A stretch of DNA of 64,000 bases from Pinibacter soli (GTDB lineage: Bacteria > Bacteroidota > Bacteroidia > Chitinophagales > Chitinophagaceae): assembly GCF_029961145.1 (NCBI RefSeq), contig NZ_JASBRG010000007.1, positions 367,897 through 431,896 of the forward strand, written 5' to 3'. Positions within the stretch are counted from its first letter, which is position 1. Every line of letters starts with the position of its first letter. Below are positions 1 to 8,476 of the stretch, piece after piece. A model generated the notes under the pieces. The model searched no databases, was not told the DNA's origin, and saw only the letters and a list, made by a program, of their open reading frames with translations. The position numbers and the translations under genes were made by a program.

Positions 1-370
1 TTGGGCGCAATACCACCCACAATCCTTCTTCCTGCGCCATTTGTACAAACTCGCCTATGTCGTTATTGCCTTTGAAATCGTATTGACCTTTTTGTGGTTC
101 ATGCACATTCCAGAATACGTAAGTACCAATGGTGTTCAGGCCCATTGCTTTCGCCATTTTCATTCTTTGGCGCCATGCTTCACGGGGCACACGCGGGTAA
201 TGTATTTCACCCGAGATGAGTTGAAACGGTTTTCCATCGAGTAAAAATGTGGAATCTCCGATCGCGAATGTATGTGTTGATTTTTGTGCCATTACATCGC
301 GTCCGGATGACAACAATGTCATCAGCAACAATGCTTGCAGGGTTCGTTTTCCGTAGCGAACTAATTTCAT
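1..370 (-). CDS. GH35 beta-galactosidase, N-terminal part (cut by window edge)
   Basis: The reverse strand from 370 encodes a signal peptide followed by the start of a family 35 beta-galactosidase; the rest lies left of the window. About 123 residues are visible. After the signal region (cleavage near the VMAQ residues) come the family hallmarks LDGKPFQLISGEIHYPRVPR and FWNVHEP, the first strands of the TIM barrel. The fragment closely resembles the N-terminus of the complete GH35 gene at 32777-35113. The ATG at 370 opens directly into a hydrophobic leader, which supports it as the start. The gene follows the GH30 gene with a 55-base gap on the same strand, so both probably share a transcript and act on galactose-containing polysaccharide in the periplasm or at the cell surface. 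The catalytic glutamates lie outside the window. Confidence 0.9.
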   Translation of the reverse strand, partial: MKLVRYGKRTLQALLLMTLLSSGRDVMAQKSTHTFAIGDSTFLLDGKPFQLISGEIHYPRVPREAWRQRMKMAKAMGLNTIGTYVFWNVHEPQKGQYDFKGNNDIGEFVQMAQEEGLWVVLRP

Positions 371-425
371 TTTTGTGGTCTATTTTGTCAGAAAATTTTT
401 TAAAAGACGTCAGACGCGGATGTGT

Positions 426-1946
426 TTACAAATGAATCACCAATGTGGTAACACTTTGGGGATCGATTGTTACAGCACCCGTTGTTGTTTGCTTTGTGAG
501 TTTTCGCGTTGCATCTGTTGTGTATGTTTCCATCTGCGCTTTCTTTTTATTGGTTGAAAGCCCTTGAATGTTAATGTTTCGTTTTTCTTTACTGCTGTTT
601 ATTATCACAGCAACAATTGTTTTTTGCTTCTGATCGATATACGCTGATGCGAGCAAGCTACTATCTGTGATTGAAGACGCAAGTTCTATTCGTTTCATGC
701 CGGGTCTCACAAAGCGGCTGTAGTTGCCGAATACCCACAACATTTTGCTGTCGCAGTAGTTGCCGTCTGCTTTGTTTTTATCGATGTAAATAAGTCCGTC
801 TTTGTAATCGTAGGGGGAAATGGCAAGCCACCATTGCCATGCTGCAGCATTCGCAACCGCGAGATCTGTGTGTATTACCCTGGCGAGGTACAATGCCGCT
901 GTCATGCCTGTGTCGCGTTTGTTGCCGTTTATTTCTCCATGATTATCTCCCAAGATGCAGTATTCACTTTGCCAGTAAGACAAGCCGTTTATAGAATCAA
1001 TTTTAGCGGCGAGTTGTTTTCTTAACTCAATAGATTTTGCAAAGGGAGATGTTGTGAAATAGCTGTGGGCGCACAATACAGGAGCAACAGATGTTAGGTT
1101 GCCAACGTACAATGGTGAAGATGCTTCCATGAAGTCGTGCACCTGGTTGCCCCGTCCCGGTTTGTCATTGTCGGCAAACAGGTAGGTGATCATTCCCGCT
1201 TCTGCCAACAATATTTTTGTTGAAAGCTTTTGTGCTGTCAACGTGTTGCCCAATACTTTTGTTAGTGCCGATACTTCTTTGTTGCTGTAAGGCGTGCCTT
1301 CCTGCCCGCCGTCGCTCCAGTCCCACTGTGGCTCATTTACGGGACTGATGTAGTCAAATGTAATGCCTGTTTTTTTGCGCAAACCTTCCAAAGATTGGCA
1401 AATGTCTTTTGCAAAATTTTGGTATTGAGTGCTGTCAAGGTTACTTATCCCTTTTTCTGCATACGCTTTTTTGTTCTTTGTAAACTGCACGTTGGGACTG
1501 TTTACAAATGCGAGAAATTTTGCAACACCTCGTTGTTTTGCGGCAGTAAGGAACCATTGCTGCCCGGCTGCGTTGTTGAAGTTGTATGTGCCGTTTGCTT
1601 CCAGGAAAGATACCGCTCTTCTCCATTCATCGCGTATGCCACTTTCATTACCTTGCTGTGCGGTTCCTGCGCCAAGGTTATTGCGCCACATGGAAAGCCC
1701 GATTCCTTTCGGGGTACCATTTGCAGCGGTATCCATGCTGAATAGCCAATCGGCTATTTCATTCTTTTTGGCAGCTGGCCAACTGCCCACAAACTGACAC
1801 GACCATGCGTCCGAGGCCGCAAAGTTGTCAATGGTTTGATGCGTTTTTTTAGTATTGAAAACAAATATTATGTCACTCGTAGATTGAGCGTTGTTGTGCA
1901 AACAGCACAAGAGTAAGCCGGCCAGCAATATCGTTCTTAGCATCAT
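426..1946 (-). CDS. GH30-family glycoside hydrolase (possible endo-1,6-beta-galactanase)
   Basis: This 506-residue secreted enzyme has a signal peptide of about 20 residues and a TIM barrel of the GH30 type followed by a short beta-sandwich. The acid/base is probably Glu205 in the VNEPQWDW motif and the nucleophile Glu328 in WQSEYCIL; the family also shows the early NFAASDAWS motif. Some GH30 subfamilies cleave beta-1,6-galactan side chains of arabinogalactan, others glucuronoxylan; the GH35 beta-galactosidase next to it makes the galactan option more likely, but this is inference. It lies between the hybrid regulator (upstream) and the truncated GH35 gene (downstream), all on the minus strand. 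A strong hairpin sits only 13 bases before the ATG. Length is normal and catalytic residues are present, so the gene looks intact. Confidence 0.85.
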   Translation of the reverse strand: MMLRTILLAGLLLCCLHNNAQSTSDIIFVFNTKKTHQTIDNFAASDAWSCQFVGSWPAAKKNEIADWLFSMDTAANGTPKGIGLSMWRNNLGAGTAQQGNESGIRDEWRRAVSFLEANGTYNFNNAAGQQWFLTAAKQRGVAKFLAFVNSPNVQFTKNKKAYAEKGISNLDSTQYQNFAKDICQSLEGLRKKTGITFDYISPVNEPQWDWSDGGQEGTPYSNKEVSALTKVLGNTLTAQKLSTKILLAEAGMITYLFADNDKPGRGNQVHDFMEASSPLYVGNLTSVAPVLCAHSYFTTSPFAKSIELRKQLAAKIDSINGLSYWQSEYCILGDNHGEINGNKRDTGMTAALYLARVIHTDLAVANAAAWQWWLAISPYDYKDGLIYIDKNKADGNYCDSKMLWVFGNYSRFVRPGMKRIELASSITDSSLLASAYIDQKQKTIVAVIINSSKEKRNINIQGLSTNKKKAQMETYTTDATRKLTKQTTTGAVTIDPQSVTTLVIHL

Positions 1947-1959
1947 TGGTTATTTTTTT

Positions 1960-1992
1960 AAGGTCCTGCTGACTTGCCAACAGCAGGACCTT
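1960..1992. promoter_or_regulatory. Perfect 12-bp hairpin just upstream of the GH30 start
   Basis: AAGGTCCTGCTG at 1960-1971 pairs perfectly with CAGCAGGACCTT at 1981-1992 around a 9-base loop. It lies 13 bases before the GH30 ATG. On the minus strand it is followed by an A-run, not a T-run, so it is a poor terminator for the upstream regulator gene and could instead be an mRNA leader element. Its role is inferred only from position. Confidence 0.5.
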
Positions 1993-2337
1993 GTTTTGTA
2001 CTTGGTTAATCCGTGCTTTGATTAAATCTGTCGTTGTGTTCGATTCCTTTGTCTATTTGTTGTTGTGCTAAGTTAGTAGTGAAAACGCTGGTGCGATGGG
2101 GGACAAATAAATGAAATATAGGGGGCAAATTGCTACAAATACAGTTGTTGATTGCATTGTGGGCGCAAGATACACTGCTCGCACGGGCCGGGCTGCATAT
2201 CTGCACCAATGGTCGCCATGCTGACCGCTATTGTGATGACTCAAAGCGAGCGGCTGAATAAAGAACTAAAAGTACAAGTGTGCGACGCAACAAAAGCTAA
2301 ATAGTAGTTCTATCGCCGGGGACATAAAAAATACTAA
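1993..2337. other. Intergenic stretch, no gene seen
   Basis: This stretch separates the GH30 gene from the hybrid regulator. It presumably carries the GH30/GH35 promoter, but no match to the Bacteroidota consensus was convincing. A 67-residue frame on the minus strand shows no family features and was not called. Confidence 0.4.
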
Positions 2338-2365
2338 AGCCCATCCATTCTAAAAAAGATGGGCT
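2338..2365 (-). terminator. Probable intrinsic terminator of the hybrid regulator gene
   Basis: AGCCCATC at 2338-2345 pairs with GATGGGCT at 2358-2365. Read on the minus strand the hairpin is followed by a T-rich run. It lies about 25 bases beyond the regulator stop codon at 2390, where a terminator is expected. Confidence 0.6.
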
Positions 2366-2367
2366 GC

Positions 2368-2393
2368 GGGAGACGCATTCAATGCCTCTCTAC
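2368..2393. repeat. Short palindromic repeat overlapping the regulator stop codon
   Basis: The stretch reads AGACGCATTCAATGC followed by CTCTCTAC, a degenerate copy of a GTAGAGACGCATT/AATGCGTCTCTAC palindrome. A second copy lies at 40064-40090. Its right end overlaps the stop codon (2390-2392) of the hybrid regulator. Such palindromes are common between genes in Bacteroidota. Confidence 0.5.
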
Positions 2394-4309
2394 GCTTTCT
2401 TTGCCTTGGGCTTCAGCAAATTCATATCTCCGGTAAAGGCCGTCCGGTATTTTTTGATGTATTCCGATGGAACCATGCCAAACAATTTATTGAATTGCTC
2501 GCGGAAATAGCGGGAGTCAGCAATGCCAACCTGGTACGCGGCCTGGTTCACATTCATGTTGTGCTTGATCATTAAAACGGCCGCTCGTCGCAGACGGATC
2601 GAGCGAACGAAAGCGTTTAGCGACTGGCCGGAAATTAGTTTCACTTTATCATATAATGAGGAACGGCTCATGCCCATGCATTTTGCAAATTTCAGTACAT
2701 TGAAATCATCGTCGTCGAGATTTTCTTCTACTACTTTTATGCATTCACGAAGAAAATCCCTGTACTCGGCGGGCACTTTAACATTAGATTCATGAAGGGT
2801 AATATTGTCAAAAAAGTATTTCTGCAGCTGGCTGCGGTTCTTCAGCATCGTTTCCACTTTGGCCAGTAATAACTGGCTGTCAAATGGCTTGGTAATGTAA
2901 TCATCCGCGCCGCCTTCAATGCCTTTCAACCTGGTTTCGGGGGAAGAGGCTGCGGTTAACAGAATTACAGGGATGTGTCCGAGTGATTCCGACTGTTTAA
3001 TTTTAGCGCAAAGTTCAAGGCCATCCATTCCTTCCATGTTAATGTCGCTGATTACCAAATCCGGGCGATGCTCAACTGCCATATCATAACCTGAGAGTCC
3101 GTTTTGCGCAACATACAAGCAATACTTGTCTTCGAAAATGTGACTCAGATATTCTGCGATCTCAGTGTTATCGTCTACAATGAGAATAGTTTTTTTGTCG
3201 GTGATTACCTCTTCCGCGGTTTTGCCTTTTTCAACCGGCACAGGCGGTTCTTTTTGGAAAACTGCCGGTGTTTCTACAGAGAGTTCGTCGAGCAATTGAT
3301 GACTGCGATTGTTCTGCTCTAAAATGATGTGACCATTTAAATGCGCGGTTCCTTTTTTTAACGTTATGGAAAAGATTGAACCTTTTTGCAACTCACTTTT
3401 TAGTGTCACGCTACCGTGATGATTTTCAATGAAGTGTTTCACCAAAAACAAACCGATGCCAAAACCGGTCTTTTGATTATGCGAAGTAACTGCCTGCTGA
3501 AACTTGTTGAATATTCGGGAAACATCGGACTCCGCAACGCCGCAGCCGGAATCGCTGATTGTCATTTTTATTTCGTCTGCTGTTTGAGCAACGGCGAATT
3601 CAATGGAGCCTCCGTCGGGTGTAAACTTAAATGCATTTGACAACAAATTGAATAAGGCAATTTCTATCTTTTCCTGATCTGCATATAAGGGGTCAATATC
3701 GTCGTCCATTGTTAATTTGTAATCAATATTGCGGGCCTTTGCCTGCTGACAGAAACATTGGAACACATCGGTGCAAAGCTCTTTGGTGTCAAGTTTAGCA
3801 ATCTTCAACACATCGGCGCCGCTGTCTGCTTTTCTAAATAATAATAGCTGATCAACGAGGCTTAGCAAGCGTCTTGAATTTCTATAGGCAACATTCACTT
3901 CATCTTTGTATGGATTTTCATCATGGTTCTCAATCACTTTTTTCAAAGGATCAATAATCAACGAAAGAGGTGTTCTGAATTCATGTGAAATGTTGGTAAA
4001 AAATGACAGCTTCTTTTCAGTGAGTTCTTTGTCTTTTTCGTTTTCAAGATGCGCCAGCTTACTTCGTACTTCAAACGTTCCTGCCTGCGTGTATGACGAA
4101 TGTATGCGTAAATGAGCGTTGACACCAGTACGAGGTATGCGATGTATGCCCACCACGTTCGATACCACGGTGGCAGAACAATTATCTCCAACAGTTGCGT
4201 TTCCACGCTCCAGCTTCCATCTGCCCTCGAAGTTCTTACTTTGAAAATATATTTGCCTTCCTGCAAGCGTGAGTAATTGGCGGTTCTGCTTCCTTTTAAA
4301 TAATTCCAT
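2390..4309 (-). CDS. Hybrid two-component regulator, C-terminal half (kinase, receiver, AraC HTH), frameshifted from the N-terminal half
   Basis: This frame holds the signalling half of a hybrid two-component system protein. In its own numbering, the HisKA domain carries the phospho-histidine near residue 109 (NISHEFRTP), the HATPase domain spans about 210-320 (NLLSNAFKFTPDGG and FGIGLFLV), the receiver domain about 375-490 has its probable phospho-acceptor Asp422 (VISDINM), and an AraC-type helix-turn-helix occupies about 520-625. The true coding part begins near 4060: residues before KLAHLEN are an accidental extension, because the upstream half (3958-6471) is in a different frame. One missing A in the codon before KLAHLEN would join both into a protein of about 1360 residues, the normal size of this family. 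These proteins sense oligosaccharide in the periplasm and switch on polysaccharide-utilisation genes; the GH30 and GH35 genes downstream are the likely targets. Confidence 0.85.
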   Translation of the reverse strand: MELFKRKQNRQLLTLAGRQIYFQSKNFEGRWKLERGNATVGDNCSATVVSNVVGIHRIPRTGVNAHLRIHSSYTQAGTFEVRSKLAHLENEKDKELTEKKLSFFTNISHEFRTPLSLIIDPLKKVIENHDENPYKDEVNVAYRNSRRLLSLVDQLLLFRKADSGADVLKIAKLDTKELCTDVFQCFCQQAKARNIDYKLTMDDDIDPLYADQEKIEIALFNLLSNAFKFTPDGGSIEFAVAQTADEIKMTISDSGCGVAESDVSRIFNKFQQAVTSHNQKTGFGIGLFLVKHFIENHHGSVTLKSELQKGSIFSITLKKGTAHLNGHIILEQNNRSHQLLDELSVETPAVFQKEPPVPVEKGKTAEEVITDKKTILIVDDNTEIAEYLSHIFEDKYCLYVAQNGLSGYDMAVEHRPDLVISDINMEGMDGLELCAKIKQSESLGHIPVILLTAASSPETRLKGIEGGADDYITKPFDSQLLLAKVETMLKNRSQLQKYFFDNITLHESNVKVPAEYRDFLRECIKVVEENLDDDDFNVLKFAKCMGMSRSSLYDKVKLISGQSLNAFVRSIRLRRAAVLMIKHNMNVNQAAYQVGIADSRYFREQFNKLFGMVPSEYIKKYRTAFTGDMNLLKPKAKKA

Positions 4310-6471
4310 GTTTTATCCCAGCCTTGCAAAAAATAAGCGTACTTTATTTTCTCTGCATCAGAATAATCAAGACCTACAAAGTCAAGCGAAATAGTGGCTT
4401 TGTCGAACGGAAGCGTAATTATTTTTATTGTTTCCAAGTCCCTTCCCGTGATCAGCGATTGTTCTTTTTCAATGGGCCTGTTGTCAACTTTTATACCTGT
4501 AAGAAAGATGTTCTTTTTAGGTTGCTGGTATAATATGCTATCTGGATAAAAAATATTGAAGCCCTTTATTCCCCCAAATAAAAACTCGCCGGAACTTAGC
4601 GCCAGCGCTGCATTGAAACTGAACTGGTTGCTTTGCAGACCATCTGAATGGGTGAAGTTTGTACAGGTGGCGCTTTCAGGGTCAAATTTTGCTATACCAT
4701 TATAAGTGCTTAACCAGAGATAGCCCTGTTTGTCTTCGAGCATGCGTAACACAGTGTTGCTCGGCAATCCGTTAGAAGTTGTGAACTGTTTGTAAGTGCC
4801 ATTCTTTCTGTCGAACAACAAAAGACCGGCATCTTGTGTGCCCAACCAGAAACGCTGCTTTTTATCTTCGTAAATGTAGCGGATCGTGTGGCCGATATTA
4901 AAGAAACGATGTTGTTTGTTTTTCTTATCAATGTTTATAAGTGAAGTATAGTTTCCTCCCCACAAATTGCCGTTGTGATCTTCTGCAATGCTTTGTAAGT
5001 TGACAATAGCGGGGTCGATATTTTCAAATTTATTTAGTGATCTGTTGAACAAATAAAGACTTCCATCATTGGAAGTACTGGCCCAAATATTTTTTTGTTC
5101 ATCTTCAAATACCAGCCAGGAATTGACTTCCGGCGATTTTGTTTTACCGTTGACCAAAGAGAAATGTTCGAATGAACGACTGTTCTTTTTCAACCTGTTG
5201 ACACCGCCAAACCATGTAGAGATCCATATGTCGCCAAATTCATCTTTGGTAATATTGGTAATAAAATTACTGCTGATGGATGCGTTGTTCGCGGGATCAT
5301 GTTTGTAGGAAATGTAAGAATTGTTGTGCTGGTTCCAATAACGTAAGCCGGCTCCATCCGTACCAATGAAAATATTATGGTCACCATCTTCGCAAAAAGA
5401 GAGAATAAAATTTTCCGTGGGATCATTCTTTTTGTCCTCATACCAAACATGCTGAAACAATAGCGGATGCGGCTCTACGATATTCAATCCGCCGCGCATG
5501 GTTCCGATCCATTTGCGATCTTCTTTGTCGCCATAAATTGCATAAACGGCATTACTGTTAATTGGTGACGCCGCCCCATCTGTCGATCTGAAAGGCGCTG
5601 CCAGATTGGATCCCGGAGAAAGCCTGAACACTCCAGCCCCATCGCAACCTATCCAAAGTGTTTGCTGTGCGTCAATACATAGTGTAACAACTGTTCCTTT
5701 TACGGGTAAATAATTTCTTGTAAAACTGTTGTTGGCTACATTGTAATGAACCAGCTCCTTTTCAGTGCCGATCCACAGGTTACCCTGTATATCAGCCTTC
5801 ATGCTATATGCCTGCAGGATGTCGCCGTTTATTTTTTGCAAACGTTGTAGCTGCAAGTCGTACAGAAACAAACCATGATCTTCAACAAATATCCATGCCC
5901 TTTTTCTAACCGCGTCGTATTCAATGGTGTGTATGTGGTAGTTGAATATCTTTCCGTTTGATGTTTCCAGCGGGATCTGAATGCCTTCGCGGATACTATT
6001 AGTGAAAACCAATAGGCCACTGCGTCTTGTACCGATCAATAGAGTGCTTCCATCAATGGATTTGATCACCGGAATTTCACCTTGTATTGGTTGTATTGAA
6101 CCGTTTGACGAGCGATAACCAGGTTTGTAAAAAGTTTCAGTAACAGGATCAAAAACGTTCACGCCATTGTCCGTGCCGATCCAGGTATTGTGTTGCGCAT
6201 CACCGTCGATGCTGCTGATCATATTGGTAGATAAAGAAGTACTGTCGCCGATAATATTTCTAAAAACACGGAAGGAATAACCATCAAAACGGTTCAATCC
6301 ATCATAGGTGCCAACCCACATAAATCCCCGATAATCCTGGTAAATGGCTGTGACCGCATTATTGGAAAGTCCCTGTTCTATACCGAGGTAATGAACAGGA
6401 AAGTCTTTTGCATCTGCTACTAACGATACAATAGCAGCAAGAATTATAAGCAATGTTTTTCTAAGCAGCAT
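3958..6471 (-). CDS. Hybrid two-component regulator, N-terminal half (periplasmic beta-propeller sensor, Y_Y_Y domain, membrane segment)
   Basis: This is the sensor half of the split regulator. A signal peptide of about 21 residues precedes two seven-bladed propellers made of Reg_prop repeats (recurring motifs such as GLSNNAVTAIYQDYRGFMW and NTWIGTDNGV), a Y_Y_Y domain around residues 655-745 and one transmembrane helix near 755-775 (WWAYIAYLVLVSTLIYAYI). The frame agrees with the family to about residue 804 (RLKYEV) and then reads about 34 unrelated residues to a stop at 3958, while the proper continuation KLAHLEN lies in another frame. One missing base near 4059-4061 explains this. The start at 6471 opens into the signal peptide. 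If the shift is real, the sensor is cut from its kinase and the regulator is dead; if it is a read error, the gene is intact. Confidence 0.85.
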   Translation of the reverse strand: MLLRKTLLIILAAIVSLVADAKDFPVHYLGIEQGLSNNAVTAIYQDYRGFMWVGTYDGLNRFDGYSFRVFRNIIGDSTSLSTNMISSIDGDAQHNTWIGTDNGVNVFDPVTETFYKPGYRSSNGSIQPIQGEIPVIKSIDGSTLLIGTRRSGLLVFTNSIREGIQIPLETSNGKIFNYHIHTIEYDAVRKRAWIFVEDHGLFLYDLQLQRLQKINGDILQAYSMKADIQGNLWIGTEKELVHYNVANNSFTRNYLPVKGTVVTLCIDAQQTLWIGCDGAGVFRLSPGSNLAAPFRSTDGAASPINSNAVYAIYGDKEDRKWIGTMRGGLNIVEPHPLLFQHVWYEDKKNDPTENFILSFCEDGDHNIFIGTDGAGLRYWNQHNNSYISYKHDPANNASISSNFITNITKDEFGDIWISTWFGGVNRLKKNSRSFEHFSLVNGKTKSPEVNSWLVFEDEQKNIWASTSNDGSLYLFNRSLNKFENIDPAIVNLQSIAEDHNGNLWGGNYTSLINIDKKNKQHRFFNIGHTIRYIYEDKKQRFWLGTQDAGLLLFDRKNGTYKQFTTSNGLPSNTVLRMLEDKQGYLWLSTYNGIAKFDPESATCTNFTHSDGLQSNQFSFNAALALSSGEFLFGGIKGFNIFYPDSILYQQPKKNIFLTGIKVDNRPIEKEQSLITGRDLETIKIITLPFDKATISLDFVGLDYSDAEKIKYAYFLQGWDKTWNYLKGSRTANYSRLQEGKYIFKVRTSRADGSWSVETQLLEIIVLPPWYRTWWAYIAYLVLVSTLIYAYIRHTRRQERLKYEVSWRILKTKKTKNSLKRSCHFLPTFHMNSEHLFR

Positions 6472-6630
6472 AGCAAGCGTTTGTTAACATCAAAATATTA
6501 ACTGTCAAAATAACAATTAAAAATAAGGGATTTTGGGATGATAGCGGTTTTTTGGAGTAGATTTCTGAATACAAATAAGAATTAACAATTAATAAATTAA
6601 TAATTAACCGGGGCGTTCGCAATTGTAGTC

Positions 6631-6893
6631 GACATTGTAGAGAATGCATTAACACATCTCAGCCGCGATTACCGCATGGTATTTTCTCTTCGCGAGATCA
6701 ATGGGTTTAGCGTTGAGGAAACTGCGGAGACGCTCAACATCAGCGAAGCCAACGTGAAAACCGGCTCAGTCGTACCAAAGGCATGCTTCGAAAAGAAATA
6801 GAAAAACATTACCAGCCTGGAGAAATTTTTGAATTTAACCTGGTGTATTGTGATAAGATGGAGGAGCGGGTAATGCGTGATTTACGCGGATAA
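6631..6893 (+). pseudogene. ECF sigma-70 factor remnant (region 4 only, frameshifted)
   Basis: No long frame exists here, but translation of 6631 onward gives the region 4 signature of an ECF RNA polymerase sigma factor: SRDYRMVFSLREINGFSVEE, then ETLNISEANVKT. One base later the frame breaks; adding a C at 6761-6762 continues it as RLSRTKGMLRKEIEKHY and on to the stop at 6891-6893. Regions 1 and 2 are absent, and in-frame stops occur upstream at 6601. This is therefore a 5'-truncated and frameshifted fossil of a sigma factor gene, lying head to head with the hybrid regulator. The family recognition is firm; the cause of the decay is not visible. Confidence 0.7.
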
Positions 6894-7081
6894 AAACCTA
6901 TGAATATATCTTGAGTTTTCAGGGTGTTATTGCAGACATGCGGTAATGCCCTTTTTCTTATTTTAAAACTGTCCTTTATAGAATATTATTTAGCCTTTTT
7001 CAAATCTGAAGATGCTCGGCATGACTATATTTTTGCGGCAATGATCGGGCGTCTGTGTGATGCTACGTTTAAAAAACCTCT

Positions 7082-7429
7082 ATGAAAAGAAAATTAGTTA
7101 TTGCCGTATTGCTATTCGCCTCATGTAATTATCAATCAAAAAGCAATCAGGCCGATGCGGCCTTCACTTCTCTTAGTAATCGTTCTCTTGTGACACTTGA
7201 ACAGGAAATAGATAACTGTCATGCTTCCATTACAAAGTATGAAGTGCTAATTGACAAAACGCTTGCTGGCGATGTGGAGGCTATGAAAAAGTTAACTGCA
7301 ACAAAAGAATCCATTGTAATAGAACTGGATGGTTTAAAAAAGAAGTATGCCAATCTAAATGCGACACAAACAGAAAAGCTTGCCGTGGTGGAAAAAAGGT
7401 TTCGGGTTGTGGATGGCAGGATAAAATAG
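7082..7429 (+). CDS. Small lipoprotein, coiled-coil
   Basis: This 115-residue protein begins with a short hydrophobic leader ending in a lipobox-like AVLLFASC, so Cys15 is probably lipidated and the protein anchored in the outer or inner membrane. The remainder is charged and helical, with heptad-like stretches (VTLEQEIDNCHASI, VIELDGLKKKYANL) suggesting a coiled coil. I do not recognise the family. It stands alone between the sigma-factor remnant and the VOC gene. The ATG at 7082 gives the leader directly. Confidence 0.65.
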   Translation: MKRKLVIAVLLFASCNYQSKSNQADAAFTSLSNRSLVTLEQEIDNCHASITKYEVLIDKTLAGDVEAMKKLTATKESIVIELDGLKKKYANLNATQTEKLAVVEKRFRVVDGRIK

Positions 7430-7637
7430 AAGAAGTAAAAATGAGTATCTCATAAAGCAACAATTACTGGTGAAGCGATGGCGCAAAACTATTTTCGCCG
7501 AGGCAGCGGAAGTAGGCGATGTTGGCGTGTAAGGCTGTATAACGTGTGTGGGGTACCAACAACCTGCGTTTTTTTATAGGAAAAACTTTTGCGAACTTTA
7601 CCTCACTTCTGTTTTTCATGATTTAAACAACTCTCCT

Positions 7638-8033
7638 ATGGCATCAAACAAAACAACCTTTTTTGCGCCGCAACTTTTCATTCCACACGGTGTTACTGAT
7701 ATTTCATTTTATGCAAAAGCATTTGATGCCGTAGAACTCCGGTCATGGCGAAACGATGATGGCAGCATTCACGTTGCTGAGCTTTCCATTCACGGAGCCG
7801 TTTTTCACTTGCATGAAGAACACTCCGAAAAAGGACAATTTGAACCAACTAGAACAAAAGGCATTACGGCCATTGTAGGTTTGTTTGTTGAAGATGTTCA
7901 TGAGGTGATGGACAAAGCGCTGCATGCCGGTGCCATGCCAATAACTCCAACGCAGGATTACGAGCATGGTTATCGGCAGGGAACAATACAGGATCCGTTT
8001 GGGCATCAGTGGCTAATTGAAACGCGTATATAA
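7638..8033 (+). CDS. VOC (glyoxalase/PhnB-like) family protein
   Basis: The 131-residue product has the fold signature of the vicinal oxygen chelate superfamily: an opening IPHGVTDISFYAKAFDAVEL, a central strand GITAIVGLFVEDVHEVMDKA, and the closing GYRQGTIQDPFGHQWLIET typical of PhnB/glyoxalase-like proteins. A frame open to 7548 exists, but the ATG at 7638 is preferred because homologous proteins begin shortly before the IPHG strand. Such proteins are often small metal-dependent or metal-free binding enzymes, including resistance and detoxification proteins; the substrate cannot be told. The next gene starts 15 bases after the stop, so both may be co-transcribed. Confidence 0.8.
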   Translation: MASNKTTFFAPQLFIPHGVTDISFYAKAFDAVELRSWRNDDGSIHVAELSIHGAVFHLHEEHSEKGQFEPTRTKGITAIVGLFVEDVHEVMDKALHAGAMPITPTQDYEHGYRQGTIQDPFGHQWLIETRI

Positions 8034-8048
8034 TCTAAATTGAAAAAC

Positions 8049-8399
8049 ATGGTGCATCGTCCTATCACAGTGGTTATTGTTGGCATGCTGTTTATACTGG
8101 CCGGCTGCCTGGGAATTGCATATCATGTAAAGGATTTCTCCCAACCCGATTCCAAATTGTCGGAATTGATTTGGGTGCTAGTTATTCGCCTGCTGGGCGT
8201 AATGTGCGGCGTTCTTTTGTTTTTAAGGGTTGACTGGGCCAGGTGGCTCGCCGTTATCTGGTTACTTTACCACGTGATAATTGGCGCATTGCATTCAAAG
8301 TCTGAGATGTTTGTGCATATTGGCCTTTTGATAGTTGTGACTGTGTTGCTTTTCCTGCCTGTATCTTCCGCGTATTTTCGATATAAAAGTCAAAAGTAA
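8049..8399 (+). CDS. Small integral membrane protein
   Basis: The product of about 116 residues has four predicted transmembrane helices (near residues 6-25, 42-62, 68-86 and 90-110). A TTG at 8040 is in frame, but the ATG at 8049 begins just before the first helix and is preferred. I do not recognise the family. It follows the VOC gene by 15 bases and could be in the same transcript. Confidence 0.6.
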   Translation: MVHRPITVVIVGMLFILAGCLGIAYHVKDFSQPDSKLSELIWVLVIRLLGVMCGVLLFLRVDWARWLAVIWLLYHVIIGALHSKSEMFVHIGLLIVVTVLLFLPVSSAYFRYKSQK

Positions 8400-8476
8400 A
8401 AATTCAAAAAGACGTTCACGACGGCGCACTATTTTTTACTTTTAAAATTTTCCCTTTAAAAATTTGTACTAAACGC

